A DNA stretch of 41,967 bases from Nitrospirota bacterium (GCA_021813405.1 JAKAKS010000035.1:1-41967), one strand, 5' to 3'. Shown: positions 24,184 to 32,973, numbered from the stretch's first letter. The notes: generated by a model from the letters alone, not told the origin. Program-made: numbers and translations.

Positions 24184-25374
24184 ATGGGAACGGTAGCAGG
24201 CGTAGGCCATAGTATCCGCAGGAACCCCTCCGAGGCAGGCCGGGAAGCAGCCCTTTTGGCCCTGGAGCGGGCCGGCGTGGACAAGGCGGATTTTTTGTTT
24301 GTGTTTGCCACGGTTGGCTACAACCAGCAGACCCTGATCGATTCCATAAGGAAAGCGACATCGGAAACCCCTTTAAGCGGCTGTTCCGGCGAAGGGATAA
24401 TAACGCAGGAAGCTGTTGTGGAGACCGGCTTCGGGGTTTCGGTTATGGCCATCAGCACGAGTGAGCTCCGGTTCCATAACGCAAGCGTCAGGGGCATAGG
24501 CCGGGATTGCGGTATTGCCGGGCAGCAACTGGCCCTGGACATAAGGAAGTTCGCGGCACCGGACAGCATAGCGTGTTTTGTATTTGCCGACGGGCTAAGT
24601 TTCAACTTCGACCCCTTTGTTTCGGCTTTCGAGAAAAACATCCATGGCGGCAGATGGCTGCCCCTTTTTGGCGGGCTGGCCGCGGACAACTGGACGCTCC
24701 AAAAAACCTTTCAATATCATAACGGCGACGTCTTTTCAGACGGCATCTCATGCGCGCTGATGTCTGGCAAGGGCGATGTGGCGTGGGGGGTAAACCACGG
24801 CTGCATGCCTGTTGGAAGCGAACTTAAAATAACGCGCTGCAAGGGTAACGTTATATACGAGGTAGACGGGACGCCCGCCCTCGATGTTCTAAGAGACTAC
24901 CTTGATGAAGGATGGGAAAAGGACTGGAACAAGACCTCGCTGAACCTGTGCCTGGGCTTAAGGGCGCCCGAGGGGTTGAGGAAAGACTACAGCGAACACA
25001 TTATCAGGTACATGATGAAGAAGGCTGACCGGGAAGGTTCCGTCACCATACAGTCCGATGTCTGCGAGGGCGACAGCATATGGATAATGCGCCGGGACAA
25101 GGAATTGATAACGGAAGGGCTGAAGGCAACGGCCGGCAGCATCAATGAAAAGACTAGGACCAAAAGGCCGGACTTCGTGCTGCAATTTGACTGCGTTGGC
25201 AGGGGAAGAGTGGTTTTCCGCGAGCAGGAGAAGATAGAAATGATCAGGGCGATGCAGCGAAAAATCGGCCAGGATATACCATGGGCCGGGTTTTATACCT
25301 ATGGAGAGATAGGGCCGGTAAAAAAGAAAAATGTCTTTCACAATTTCACGGCGGTTGTATTGGCCGTATCCTGA
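24184..25374 (+). CDS. FIST-domain sensory protein (FIST_N plus FIST_C)
   Basis: About 396 aa. FIST_N (about 10-215) has GVGHSIRRNPSEAGREAALLALE and the central SGCSGEGIIT; FIST_C (about 235-375) has the EVDGTPALDVLRDYLDE and GDSIWIMRRDKE segments. The terminal FYTYGEIGPV...FHNFTAVVLAV is also diagnostic (GEigP...HN.T). FIST domains are sensory modules proposed to bind small ligands such as amino acids. There is no membrane segment. The start ATG has no good SD; a longer frame from 24013 would run across the phosphofructokinase promoter and is unlikely. It lies 8 nt before the diguanylate cyclase gene. Confidence 0.87.
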   Translation: MGTVAGVGHSIRRNPSEAGREAALLALERAGVDKADFLFVFATVGYNQQTLIDSIRKATSETPLSGCSGEGIITQEAVVETGFGVSVMAISTSELRFHNASVRGIGRDCGIAGQQLALDIRKFAAPDSIACFVFADGLSFNFDPFVSAFEKNIHGGRWLPLFGGLAADNWTLQKTFQYHNGDVFSDGISCALMSGKGDVAWGVNHGCMPVGSELKITRCKGNVIYEVDGTPALDVLRDYLDEGWEKDWNKTSLNLCLGLRAPEGLRKDYSEHIIRYMMKKADREGSVTIQSDVCEGDSIWIMRRDKELITEGLKATAGSINEKTRTKRPDFVLQFDCVGRGRVVFREQEKIEMIRAMQRKIGQDIPWAGFYTYGEIGPVKKKNVFHNFTAVVLAVS

Positions 25375-25382
25375 CAAGGCAC

Positions 25383-27548
25383 ATGGCAGGCAAGGACAAG
25401 GGATTAGCCAGGGGAAGCGGCGAACTTGCCAGGCTTAGGCTGGAAAAAGAGGCCATGGCCCTGCAGGTGAAGCGTCTTGTGAAGGCGGAGGGCAAGCTTT
25501 ACGAATACCAGGAAAAACTGGACGCCCAGCTTGCAGAATATCAAAACCTCTATGAATTGAGCAGAAAACTGAACGCCTCACCGGACATCGAAAGCGTCTT
25601 TGAGCTGGCAGTCCAGTACGTTATCAATTACCTGGGATATGAGAGGGTGGTCATTTTCCGGCGGCAAGAAGACGGCACCTATGCGATATGCGCCCTGGAC
25701 GGATATTATGGCCGGGACGAAAAAAAGAGCGTTGAAGCCATTGTGCTTGATCAGTGCGATCATGTCTTTTGCTCGTTTGAAAAAGACGAATATGTTATCG
25801 GCAACGCTTCCACTGAAAAGGCCTGGCTGGAGATCAGCCGCAGGTTGCTGATGGACGAATACATGATCTGCCCGCTGGTGCCCGGCCTGCGCCCATTCGC
25901 ACTGCTGGCGATAGGCAATTGCTCCGCCAACGCCGCGTTCTACCGCAGGGTTAACGGCGACAAGCCGGCGATGCTCAGCGTAGGCAATCTGGTGGCCCTT
26001 CTGACGGCGTCACTGGAGAATCAAATTTACCGGGCCAGCATGGAAAAGGCCCTGCAGCAGGAAAAAATGGCCGAAGCGAAGTACCGGGGCATCTTTGAAA
26101 ATGCGCTTGAGGGTATATTCCAGACCACAATCGGCGGACAGTTTCTCAGCGCCAATCCAGCGATGGCGGCAATGCTGGGCTATAACGGCCCCGAGGAAAT
26201 GATTTCAAGCATGAACGGCATGGCGCAGCAATTATATGTGAATCCCGCAGATCGCGAAAGGCTGCTTTCCCTTCTTGGTGAAAGCGGCAAGTTTCTGGGC
26301 CAGGAGGTCCAGTTCCTGCGCAAGGATAACGGGCGGGTCTGGGTGTCCATCAGCGCGCACATGGCGCAAGGGGCTGGCGGCAACCGGCTTATTATTGAAG
26401 GGCTGGCCACGGACATCACGGAGCGCAAAGCGGCAGAGGAAGGGCTGGAAAAGGCGCATGAGGAACTGGAGCAAAGGGTGAGAGAACGCACCGCCGAGCT
26501 TTCTGCCACCAATGCGCTGCTGGACAGGCGGCATAAAGAGGCCACCGCCCTCTATAGAGTGTCTGCCGTGTTAAGCCGGTCTTTGCACATGGACACGCTG
26601 CTTGGGGAAGTGCTGGAGGAGATTGCCGGGCTTGAAGCTTTTGAAACAAAAAAGGCCGGGATATTTATTGTGGAGGGCGGCAGGATGAGGCTGATCGCCC
26701 ATTTGGGCCATTCGGAGCAGTTTTTAAATCTGCACAATGGCATGAGGGTTGGGGACTGTCTCTGCGGTATTGCAGCCCGGACAGGGGAAGTGATCATATC
26801 CGGCAATTCCAGCACTGACGCCGGGCATACGTTTAAATGTGGTGAGGTTGGCCCCCATGGGCACATCATTTTGCCTCTTAAGGCAAAAGACAGTATCCTG
26901 GGGGTGTTGTATCTTTACACGCCCGCCGGCAAGGAAATAGACAAGAGCAAGCTGGACCTGCTGCAGTTGCTGGGAAACCAGCTTGGCATTGCAATGGAAA
27001 ACACAATGCTTTACGAGAAAACCAGGGCGCTTTCCCTCCACGACTCGCTGACCGGGCTATGGAATCACGAGGAGATACTCCGGATACTTGAATCGGAACT
27101 GGTGAGGGCGGCGCGTGAAATAAGCCGTGTGGGTGTGATAATGGCGGACCTGGACGATTTTAAACGGATAAACGATCTTTACGGCCATCTGGCAGGTGAC
27201 GAAGTGATCCGTTTTGCCGCTAAAGCGATGCTCTCGCAGGTGCGGCCGTACGATTCGGTGGGCCGTTATGGCGGAGAGGAGTTCCTCTTTGTGCTGCCAG
27301 GATGCAATGACAAGTGCACCGCCGCAATAGCCGAACGGCTATGCCAGCTGATGCGCACAAGAAGCGTTGATACATTGCAGGGGCAGGTGTCCGTTACCGT
27401 TAGCCTGGGAACGGCTGTCAGCGGAAGCGGCAGCAGCGTGAACTCCCTGGTCCATGCCGCGGACATGGCCTTGTACCGGGCAAAAAAGAACGGCAAAGAC
27501 CGCGTGGAAGCCGCCCCTTATTTTCACGAAATAACGGAAAAGCATTAA
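25383..27548 (+). CDS. GAF-PAS-GAF diguanylate cyclase
   Basis: About 721 aa, soluble. N-terminal coiled coil (about 15-60), GAF1 (about 65-220), PAS (about 230-345), coiled coil (about 350-395), GAF2 (about 405-545) and a C-terminal GGDEF domain. The active-site motif is GGEEF (residues 630-634), intact for making cyclic-di-GMP. The inhibitory I-site RPYD (621-624) sits exactly five residues upstream, so product feedback is expected. It has several sensory inputs but no phosphodiesterase partner here. It follows the FIST gene with an 8-nt gap, so the FIST protein is a likely functional partner (inference). The short AAGG before the ATG is a weak RBS. Confidence 0.9.
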   Translation: MAGKDKGLARGSGELARLRLEKEAMALQVKRLVKAEGKLYEYQEKLDAQLAEYQNLYELSRKLNASPDIESVFELAVQYVINYLGYERVVIFRRQEDGTYAICALDGYYGRDEKKSVEAIVLDQCDHVFCSFEKDEYVIGNASTEKAWLEISRRLLMDEYMICPLVPGLRPFALLAIGNCSANAAFYRRVNGDKPAMLSVGNLVALLTASLENQIYRASMEKALQQEKMAEAKYRGIFENALEGIFQTTIGGQFLSANPAMAAMLGYNGPEEMISSMNGMAQQLYVNPADRERLLSLLGESGKFLGQEVQFLRKDNGRVWVSISAHMAQGAGGNRLIIEGLATDITERKAAEEGLEKAHEELEQRVRERTAELSATNALLDRRHKEATALYRVSAVLSRSLHMDTLLGEVLEEIAGLEAFETKKAGIFIVEGGRMRLIAHLGHSEQFLNLHNGMRVGDCLCGIAARTGEVIISGNSSTDAGHTFKCGEVGPHGHIILPLKAKDSILGVLYLYTPAGKEIDKSKLDLLQLLGNQLGIAMENTMLYEKTRALSLHDSLTGLWNHEEILRILESELVRAAREISRVGVIMADLDDFKRINDLYGHLAGDEVIRFAAKAMLSQVRPYDSVGRYGGEEFLFVLPGCNDKCTAAIAERLCQLMRTRSVDTLQGQVSVTVSLGTAVSGSGSSVNSLVHAADMALYRAKKNGKDRVEAAPYFHEITEKH

Positions 27549-27619
27549 ATATCCACGAATCATTCTGGCTGGAATAGGAAAAATTTAACATACTTATAGA
27601 TTTCTATCCCATTCTGCAC

Positions 27620-27625
27620 TACTAT
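27620..27625 (+). promoter_or_regulatory. -10-like TACTAT 7 nt before the AraC-like gene
   Basis: TACTAT ends 7 nt before the ATG at 27633; no SD is present. A weak candidate for a leaderless start. Confidence 0.3.
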
Positions 27626-27632
27626 CTGTTTT

Positions 27633-28451
27633 ATGGTTGTCCTTATCGCGTCGGAAGGGGGCGCGGGCAGGATAGAAAACCTGCTTGCGGCGGAAGGATA
27701 TCATACGCTGGCGTATGATCCGGAAGGCGGCATGCCGCTTATTGACCAGAGCCAGGCGTGGCTTCTTGTGCTGCACGTCGGTTTTAACACCAACTTGGGG
27801 CTAAAGCGCCTGAGGCAGTTCAAATCAGCTTACCCCGATGTCCCTGTAATATTCCTGACGGAGTTTCATTCCGTGGACGTAGTGCTTGCGGTATTCAGGG
27901 CCGGGGCCAGGGACTACTTTTCCGTGCCGCTGGATGAAGCGGGTTTCAAGGAGTCCGTGTGCGCGCTGATCAGGTGCCGCAAGGCGGAAGCCGCAGGAAA
28001 CAGCATGCCTTTTCTGGCGGCCTCCGAAACGCACCCTGTTTATGCGGGCATGGCCGGCGCCGTTGCCAGCGCAATCCCCAGCGGCATACGGCGGGTGGTA
28101 AACAGCCTGGAGGGCAACTTTGCCAAAGAAACATCCCTTGAATCCATGTCCGAAAAGGCCGGGGTTAGCAAATATCATTTCTGCCGCATGTTTAAAAAAT
28201 ACACGGGGTTGTCCCCTATGCACTATCTTGCGCGCGTAAGGGTAGAGCGGGCAAAGGAACTGCTCCAAAGCACTTCATCCAGCATTTCGACGGTTGCTGC
28301 CGAGGTGGGGTTTAATGACTTGAGCAGCTTTATAAAGCACTTCAAGAGGGTGGCTGGCTGCACGCCACGGACTTTCAAGAAGTTTTCCGGCGCCGTTTCC
28401 GCCGGCAACAAAAAGAGCGGGGAGATATCGCAGAACCTGCGGCTTTTTTAA
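27633..28451 (+). CDS. AraC-family regulator with degenerate receiver domain
   Basis: 272 aa. Residues 1-115 have the receiver fold pattern (VIFLTEF at beta4, AGARDYFSVPLD at beta5), but the acidic pair is absent (IASEGG). The phosphoacceptor position is histidine (LLVLHVGF) and the beta5 lysine is valine, so it cannot be a normal phospho-receiver. Residues about 150-255 are a two-HTH AraC DNA-binding domain: TSLESMSEKAGVSKYHFCRM, then ISTVAAEVGFNDLSSFIKHF. It probably binds DNA constitutively or responds to a ligand or protein (inference). It lies 84 nt after the diguanylate cyclase and may regulate that locus. Confidence 0.86.
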   Translation: MVVLIASEGGAGRIENLLAAEGYHTLAYDPEGGMPLIDQSQAWLLVLHVGFNTNLGLKRLRQFKSAYPDVPVIFLTEFHSVDVVLAVFRAGARDYFSVPLDEAGFKESVCALIRCRKAEAAGNSMPFLAASETHPVYAGMAGAVASAIPSGIRRVVNSLEGNFAKETSLESMSEKAGVSKYHFCRMFKKYTGLSPMHYLARVRVERAKELLQSTSSSISTVAAEVGFNDLSSFIKHFKRVAGCTPRTFKKFSGAVSAGNKKSGEISQNLRLF

Positions 28452-28485
28452 CGCCCTTGCAGCCTGCCGGAAGCCGGATTTGTTT

Positions 28486-28515
28486 TTGACAAAGCGGCAA
28501 ATCCTATTGTAATAT
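28486..28515 (+). promoter_or_regulatory. Promoter for tRNA-Ser and downstream RNA
   Basis: A perfect TTGACA (28486-28491), 18 nt and TAATAT (28510-28515). The predicted start near 28522 is about 43 nt before the tRNA. Confidence 0.62.
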
Positions 28516-28564
28516 AACGGACGAAAACCGGATAATAATAAAAGGTTTTTTTGTTTTTTGTCAT

Positions 28565-28655
28565 GGAGAGATGTCCGAGTGGCCGAAGGAGCACGACTGG
28601 AAATCGTGTATGGACTAATACTCCATCGAGGGTTCGACTCCCTCTCTCTCCGCCA
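28565..28655 (+). tRNA. tRNA-Ser(GGA)
   Basis: Class II tRNA, 91 nt with an encoded CCA. Acceptor GGAGAGA pairs with TCTCTCC. The anticodon loop CTGGAAA gives anticodon GGA (28599-28601), reading UCC and UCU. The long variable arm ATGGA/TCCAT is typical of tRNA-Ser, and the T-arm is GAGGG-TTCGACT-CCCTC. Confidence 0.96.
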
Positions 28656-28674
28656 TTTAAATAGTTTTTAGGAG

Positions 28675-28780
28675 CTCGGGCGGCGGCCCCGCGTAACGTG
28701 GATGTGTGAACCCCGTGAGGTCCGGAAGGAAGCAGCGGTAAGCATCTTTCCGCGTGTACCGCGGCAAGCCGCCACCCGGG
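28675..28780 (+). ncRNA. ffs: Signal recognition particle RNA, small bacterial (4.5S) type
   Basis: The universal domain IV core GTCCGGAAGGAAGCAGC (28730-28736 region) lies inside a long hairpin closed by GGGCGGCGGC (from 28678) and GCCGCCACCC (to 28777). Length about 105 nt. It lies 20 nt after tRNA-Ser and 15 nt before dnaX, a common arrangement. The exact ends are estimated. Confidence 0.93.
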
Positions 28781-28783
28781 ATT

Positions 28784-28789
28784 TACAAT
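28784..28789 (+). promoter_or_regulatory. -10-like TACAAT 6 nt before dnaX
   Basis: TACAAT follows the SRP RNA 3' end and is 6 nt before the dnaX ATG, which has no SD. Either a leaderless promoter or read-through from the RNA genes. Confidence 0.33.
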
Positions 28790-28795
28790 AAGCTT

Positions 28796-30508
28796 ATGAG
28801 TTATCTCGTCCTTGCCCGCAAATGGCGTCCCCGGAATTTTGACGATCTGGTTGGTCAGGAAGCCATAGCCAGGATACTGAAGAATTCCATAGCGCAGGGC
28901 AGGATTGCGCACGCATACATATTTTCCGGCCCAAGAGGGGTTGGCAAGACATCTACCGCGCGCATCCTGGCCAGGGCTTTGAATTGCCAGAGGAACGCGG
29001 AGCCGGGCGTGGCCGCCCATCCTTCAGCCGAGCCATGCGGCGAATGCGAATCCTGCCGCGGCGTGCTTGCCGGCACCAGCATGGATGTTATCGAGATAGA
29101 CGGGGCATCCAACAACAGCGTAAACGACATAAGGGAGCTAAGGGAGATGGTGAAGTACGCTCCGTCGGGCTCCAGGTACAAGGTGTATATTATTGATGAG
29201 TCCCACATGTTGTCGGAGTCCGCGTTCAATGCGCTTTTAAAAACACTCGAAGAACCGCCCGCCCACGTCATATTTGTTATGGCCACAACGGAACCCCGGA
29301 AGATACCGCTTACGGTGCTTTCCAGGTGCCAGCACCTGCCTTTCAAGCGCATAAGCGCAAGGATGATAAGGCAACGGCTGGAGGCCATCTGCGCTTCCGA
29401 GGACATAAAAATTTCTGGTGATTCGCTTGGCATCATAGCGCGGGCCGCGGACGGCAGCATGAGGGATTCCCTGACATTTCTGGACCAGGTTGCCTCCGCT
29501 TCCACCGATATAGACGACGGGCTTGTAAAAGAGCTTCTGGGCATGACCGACAGGCAGCCGGTGATAGCGCTGTGCCGTGCGGCGCTCTCCGGAGACAGGG
29601 ACGGCATCCTGGAGGGCACGGCCGCCCTGGCCGAATCAGGCGCGGATTTCAGGCAGGTTTTGAAAGACCTGATAGGCATTACAAGGGACCTTCTTGGCGT
29701 GGCGGTTGCCTCCGCAGCGGGTAAAAACATCTCCGCGTCCGGGCAGGCACTGGATCTTTCCGGCGAGGATGCGGCGGAGCTTGAAGGCCTTCTGGCGGCA
29801 TCCTCCGGCGAGGAGCACATCCTTGTGTTTCTTTCGGAACTGGTGAAGGCGGAGCCGGAGGCCAGGCTGTCTTCCAGCCCAAGGATAGCTTTCGAGATGG
29901 CGCTTTTGAAGGCCAGCTATTTCAGGGCGCTTGTCCCGGTAAAAGAAGCGCTAAAAAGGCTGGAGAACGCGGCCCCCGGCGAGGTTGCAGATATTTCCGT
30001 GCCGCCGCCTGCAGCGGCACGGCGCAGAGGACCGGCGGCAGCCGCGCCGGAACCGGAAATGAAACCGGCGCCTGAGGCCAGTGTGGCTGAAAAAACGCCC
30101 CGCGAAAAAACCAGAACCGAAAAACCTGAAACGGAGCCGGCCGCCGTAATCCAGACGACGCAGGACCCCGCATTGATTATAGAAACGCTTCGGCAAAGGG
30201 CCCCGAAGCCGATGATAGCATCCGCCCTTGGCTCGGCGGCGGGCAAAATGGAAGACGGTTTTCTGGTAATGGATTTAAACGGCTCCAATCCTCTTTTTGA
30301 GGACGCCATAAAGGAAAACAGCAACTGGCTGGAGCGTGAGGCGTCGTCCGTGTATGGAGCGCCGGTAAGGATAAGATTGAACATTCAACAGAAGAAGGCA
30401 GTGTCCAGGCGAGAGCTGTTCGAGCAGGCCGGGGAGGACCCATACATTAAGAAAGCGCTTGAGCTTTTCGATGGTAAGCTGGCGGAAGTAAAGCAAAAAT
30501 TAATATAA
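28796..30508 (+). CDS. dnaX: DNA polymerase III tau/gamma subunit
   Basis: 570 aa. Clamp-loader ATPase with Walker A GPRGVGKTS (about 44-52), a zinc knuckle (C61 plus the CGECESC cysteines), Walker B/DEXH as IIDESHMLSESAFNALLKTL, sensor 1 VIFVMATTEP and the arginine-finger SRCQHLPFKRI. Domain III and an Ala/Pro/Glu-rich linker (about 400-460) lead to a short C-terminal domain. MSYLVLARKWRPRNFDDLVG is the family N-terminus, which fixes the start; upstream in-frame codons lie within the SRP RNA. I found no slippery heptamer in the right frame for making gamma. Confidence 0.95.
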   Translation: MSYLVLARKWRPRNFDDLVGQEAIARILKNSIAQGRIAHAYIFSGPRGVGKTSTARILARALNCQRNAEPGVAAHPSAEPCGECESCRGVLAGTSMDVIEIDGASNNSVNDIRELREMVKYAPSGSRYKVYIIDESHMLSESAFNALLKTLEEPPAHVIFVMATTEPRKIPLTVLSRCQHLPFKRISARMIRQRLEAICASEDIKISGDSLGIIARAADGSMRDSLTFLDQVASASTDIDDGLVKELLGMTDRQPVIALCRAALSGDRDGILEGTAALAESGADFRQVLKDLIGITRDLLGVAVASAAGKNISASGQALDLSGEDAAELEGLLAASSGEEHILVFLSELVKAEPEARLSSSPRIAFEMALLKASYFRALVPVKEALKRLENAAPGEVADISVPPPAAARRRGPAAAAPEPEMKPAPEASVAEKTPREKTRTEKPETEPAAVIQTTQDPALIIETLRQRAPKPMIASALGSAAGKMEDGFLVMDLNGSNPLFEDAIKENSNWLEREASSVYGAPVRIRLNIQQKKAVSRRELFEQAGEDPYIKKALELFDGKLAEVKQKLI

Positions 30509-30541
30509 TAAATTAGAAAGAGCGGGAGGTTGGTAAAAAAT

Positions 30542-30883
30542 ATGTCCAAAAAAATGCTAGGCAACATGCTCAGGGAGGCCCAGCGGCTTCAGGCCGAGAT
30601 GCAGCGCCTTCAGGAAGAGGCGAAGATGAAGACGGTTGATGCTTCATCGGGCGGCGGCATGGTTACAGTGAAGGCAAACGGGGCCGGAGAGATTGTCTCG
30701 ATAAAGATAGAAAAAGACGTTGTGAACCCCGATGATGTAGGGATGCTGGAGGACCTTGTAATGGCTGCTGCAAACGAGGCCCTCAGGCGCGCCCGGGACA
30801 TGGTAAGCGAGGAGATGTCCAAACTAACCGGCGGGCTTAAGCTTCCGGGGCTTGGCGGCCTTGGGGACATGTTCGGGGCGTAA
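30542..30883 (+). CDS. ebfC: YbaB/EbfC nucleoid-associated protein
   Basis: 113 aa. Heptad-rich N-terminus MLREAQRLQAEMQRLQEE, then GGGMVTVKANGAGEIVSIKI and LEDLVMAAANEALRRARDM, the YbaB dimer core. The C-terminal glycine-rich tail LPGLGGLGDMFGA is typical. It binds DNA non-specifically and is almost always between dnaX and recR, as here. ATG 30542 is chosen with GGGAGG 12 nt upstream; a TTG directly after that SD is less likely. Confidence 0.93.
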   Translation: MSKKMLGNMLREAQRLQAEMQRLQEEAKMKTVDASSGGGMVTVKANGAGEIVSIKIEKDVVNPDDVGMLEDLVMAAANEALRRARDMVSEEMSKLTGGLKLPGLGGLGDMFGA

Positions 30884-30895
30884 GCCAGGCTTTTT

Positions 30896-31492
30896 ATGGC
30901 TAAAGCGGTAATAGACGAACTGGTTGAGCAGTTGTCCAAACTGCCCGGCATAGGGCGCAAGAGCGCCCAGAGGCTGGCTTTTTTCATCCTGAAAATGGAA
31001 GACGGGAACGCCCGCGCCCTGGCCACGGCAATAATGGAGCTGAAGGAAAAGGCCAGGTTTTGCAGCACCTGCTTCAATATTGCCGACAGCGAGCTGTGCC
31101 CAGTGTGCAGGGATTCCCTGCGGGACAGGAAACGCATCTGCGTTGTGGAGGAGCCGGGCAATATCGCGGTAATAGAACGCTCCGGCGGGTTTAACGGCCT
31201 CTATCACGTGCTGATGGGCGCGCTGTCTCCGGTGGACGGCATTACGGCCGGGATGCTGCGGATAGATGAGCTTGTGCGCAGGGTGTCCTCAGACGGCGTG
31301 GAAGAGGTAATCGTGGCCACCAACCCCAACACCAAGGGAGAGCTGACTGCAAGGCATATAAGAGAAGTGCTTTCCCCATTCAATGTAAGCGTGACCAGGA
31401 TAGCTTACGGCCTGCCGCTTGGTGGTGATATAGAGTTTGTGGACGAGATTACGATGAAGAAATCTTTGGAGGGCAGAAGGCGGCTGGATTAG
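30896..31492 (+). CDS. recR: Recombination mediator RecR
   Basis: 198 aa, full length. HhH region LSKLPGIGRKSAQRLAFFIL, a four-cysteine zinc finger (FCSTCFNIADSELCPVC), and a Toprim domain starting ICVVEEPGNIAVIERSG. Conserved ATNPNTKGELTA, then TRIAYGLPLGGDIEFVDEIT at the C-terminus. It loads RecA with RecO/RecF at gaps. It begins 12 nt after ebfC. Confidence 0.96.
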   Translation: MAKAVIDELVEQLSKLPGIGRKSAQRLAFFILKMEDGNARALATAIMELKEKARFCSTCFNIADSELCPVCRDSLRDRKRICVVEEPGNIAVIERSGGFNGLYHVLMGALSPVDGITAGMLRIDELVRRVSSDGVEEVIVATNPNTKGELTARHIREVLSPFNVSVTRIAYGLPLGGDIEFVDEITMKKSLEGRRRLD

Positions 31493-31746
31493 GCTTCTAA
31501 GGCTCATCAGGCTTCTCTGCAGCGGGCCGCGCGTGCGTGCGTCTGCAAGTGCCTTGCCAGAAACAGCTCCGGCGCGGATAATGCCGCAAGGCTTGTATAA
31601 CGTGAGGCGCGGGCCCAACGCAGACGAACACCGCCCCGTGAAAAAAATAAAACCTGGCTATTAAGATTCAGGCATATCGGCCAACGCCGCAAACAAGCAG
31701 CCAGGGCCGCTTAACCCCTCCCACAGGAAACCCGGTAAAACCCCTT

Positions 31747-32903
31747 TTAATTGGGCCGCATCTGTCCCACGGAATATGCCACTGGCACTAGTTTATTTCC
31801 GGAAATATCAAAAATCCTGGTGGTAACAACGAAACCACTGGGTTCGATTTCGGCAAGGTATTTAACACCCTGAAGCCGCATATACTCCACCATTGCGTTA
31901 TTCATTCTATTTAACGGGATTGTAAAACCGTGCCTGTCCGCGAAATACATCAGCACCGGGTTGAAAAGGTCCACATCCGGAGACGCTATGGCAACCAGGG
32001 ACCCTTTTTCCGTATGCTGGCCTATAAACTCTCCAATCCCGATAAGGCTGGTGCCCCTGAACAGTTTTTTCGCTGTGGAAAACCCGGTGGCGAAAACGGC
32101 GGCAGCGATAATAACAACAAATGCCGTTGTAATCCATTTGCCGTTTTTTTTCAGGCCGTCAAGCAAAGAGCCGGCGCCCGCGCCGCAGAAGATCGAAAGG
32201 ACGGGGCAGAGAGGCAGAAGCCAATAATTGTGCACGATGTATATATTAAAAACTGTCCACACAATAATGCACAGCGAAAAAAGCCATACAAACAGAAAAC
32301 CGGCCTTTTTTCTTAAAGCCAGGGAAAAGACGCCGGCCACAAAAAAGAAAAACCCTGCGGGCGTAAGCGCTTTCCAAAAGATCCTCCTGGCGATTATCAG
32401 ATAATTGTTCAGGGCCAATCTTTCGGCTATGGTGCCAAAATACACCGTGTTGAATGGGTGGAGCTTTACCACAAAACTGGCATACAGATCACGGAAGGGA
32501 TAACCGCTTTTAATGCATTAGGTGTTGTTTGCAAAATCAGCGTGCCGCTGCCAAATCACCATTACTGTTAAAGGAGCAATAAGGGGGCCAGATACGCCAT
32601 ATAATCCGACGCCCGGGATTTTTTCCGTTCGCGCCAAATCGCCTGGTAGATAGGGAATTCCAGTACCAGATAGCCGGGTTTGCCGAGGGTTATTATAGTT
32701 GGATAGAGGAGGTTTATGCCATGCCTGTAATAGTCCCTTATCAGCCCCGCGGTCTGCGTTTGCCGGACGTCGTGCATATCATTAATGGGGTATGTAATAT
32801 GATACAGCCGTACGAGCAGGGCTGATGCAATTATCAGTAAAAGCCAGAATCCGGATTTTGAAAACAAGCGGGAAGACTTCTTCGGAGTAACTTCATTTTC
32901 CAT
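31747..32903 (-). pseudogene. Decayed GT39-type membrane glycosyltransferase, paralogue of 32974-34488
   Basis: Two open pieces match one intact neighbour. The upstream piece (32568-32903) matches residues about 15-87 of the neighbour, then jumps to about residue 208: an internal loss of about 120 codons at YQA/WRERKK. A frameshift follows at about 32570. The correct frame then reads VMVIWQRHADFANN, hits an in-frame TAA where the neighbour has Tyr, and continues as CIKSGYPFRDLYASFVVKL. The 31747-32472 piece supplies the intact C-terminal membrane and soluble part. At least three separate lesions make it non-functional, although the C-terminal open frame is long. Confidence 0.85.
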
Positions 32904-32973
32904 TTTTCAAGACAGAATTAAAATGGAACAGGTCTTTCCCTGTAAAGCAGGCAGGGTATACGGCCCGCCATAA

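Noticed and set aside
28440-28487. CGGCTT/AAGCCG hairpin plus T-rich stretch as terminator of the AraC-like gene
   Set aside because: Only a 6-bp stem with an about 25-nt loop, and the T-rich stretch is the -35 region of the tRNA promoter. Too weak to call.
28448-29020. 190-codon minus-strand frame over tRNA-Ser, SRP RNA and the dnaX start
   Set aside because: It is antisense to two structured RNAs and dnaX, so a protein-coding role is not supported.
28855-29820. 321-codon open frame opposite dnaX
   Set aside because: Serine- and alanine-rich antisense frame with no motif; dnaX is unambiguous.
30088-30140. A6 runs in dnaX as a programmed frameshift site for gamma
   Set aside because: In the reading frame they read GAA AAA AC(G/C), which is not the A-AAA-AAG heptamer, and there is no 9-A run. 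Slippage is not supported.
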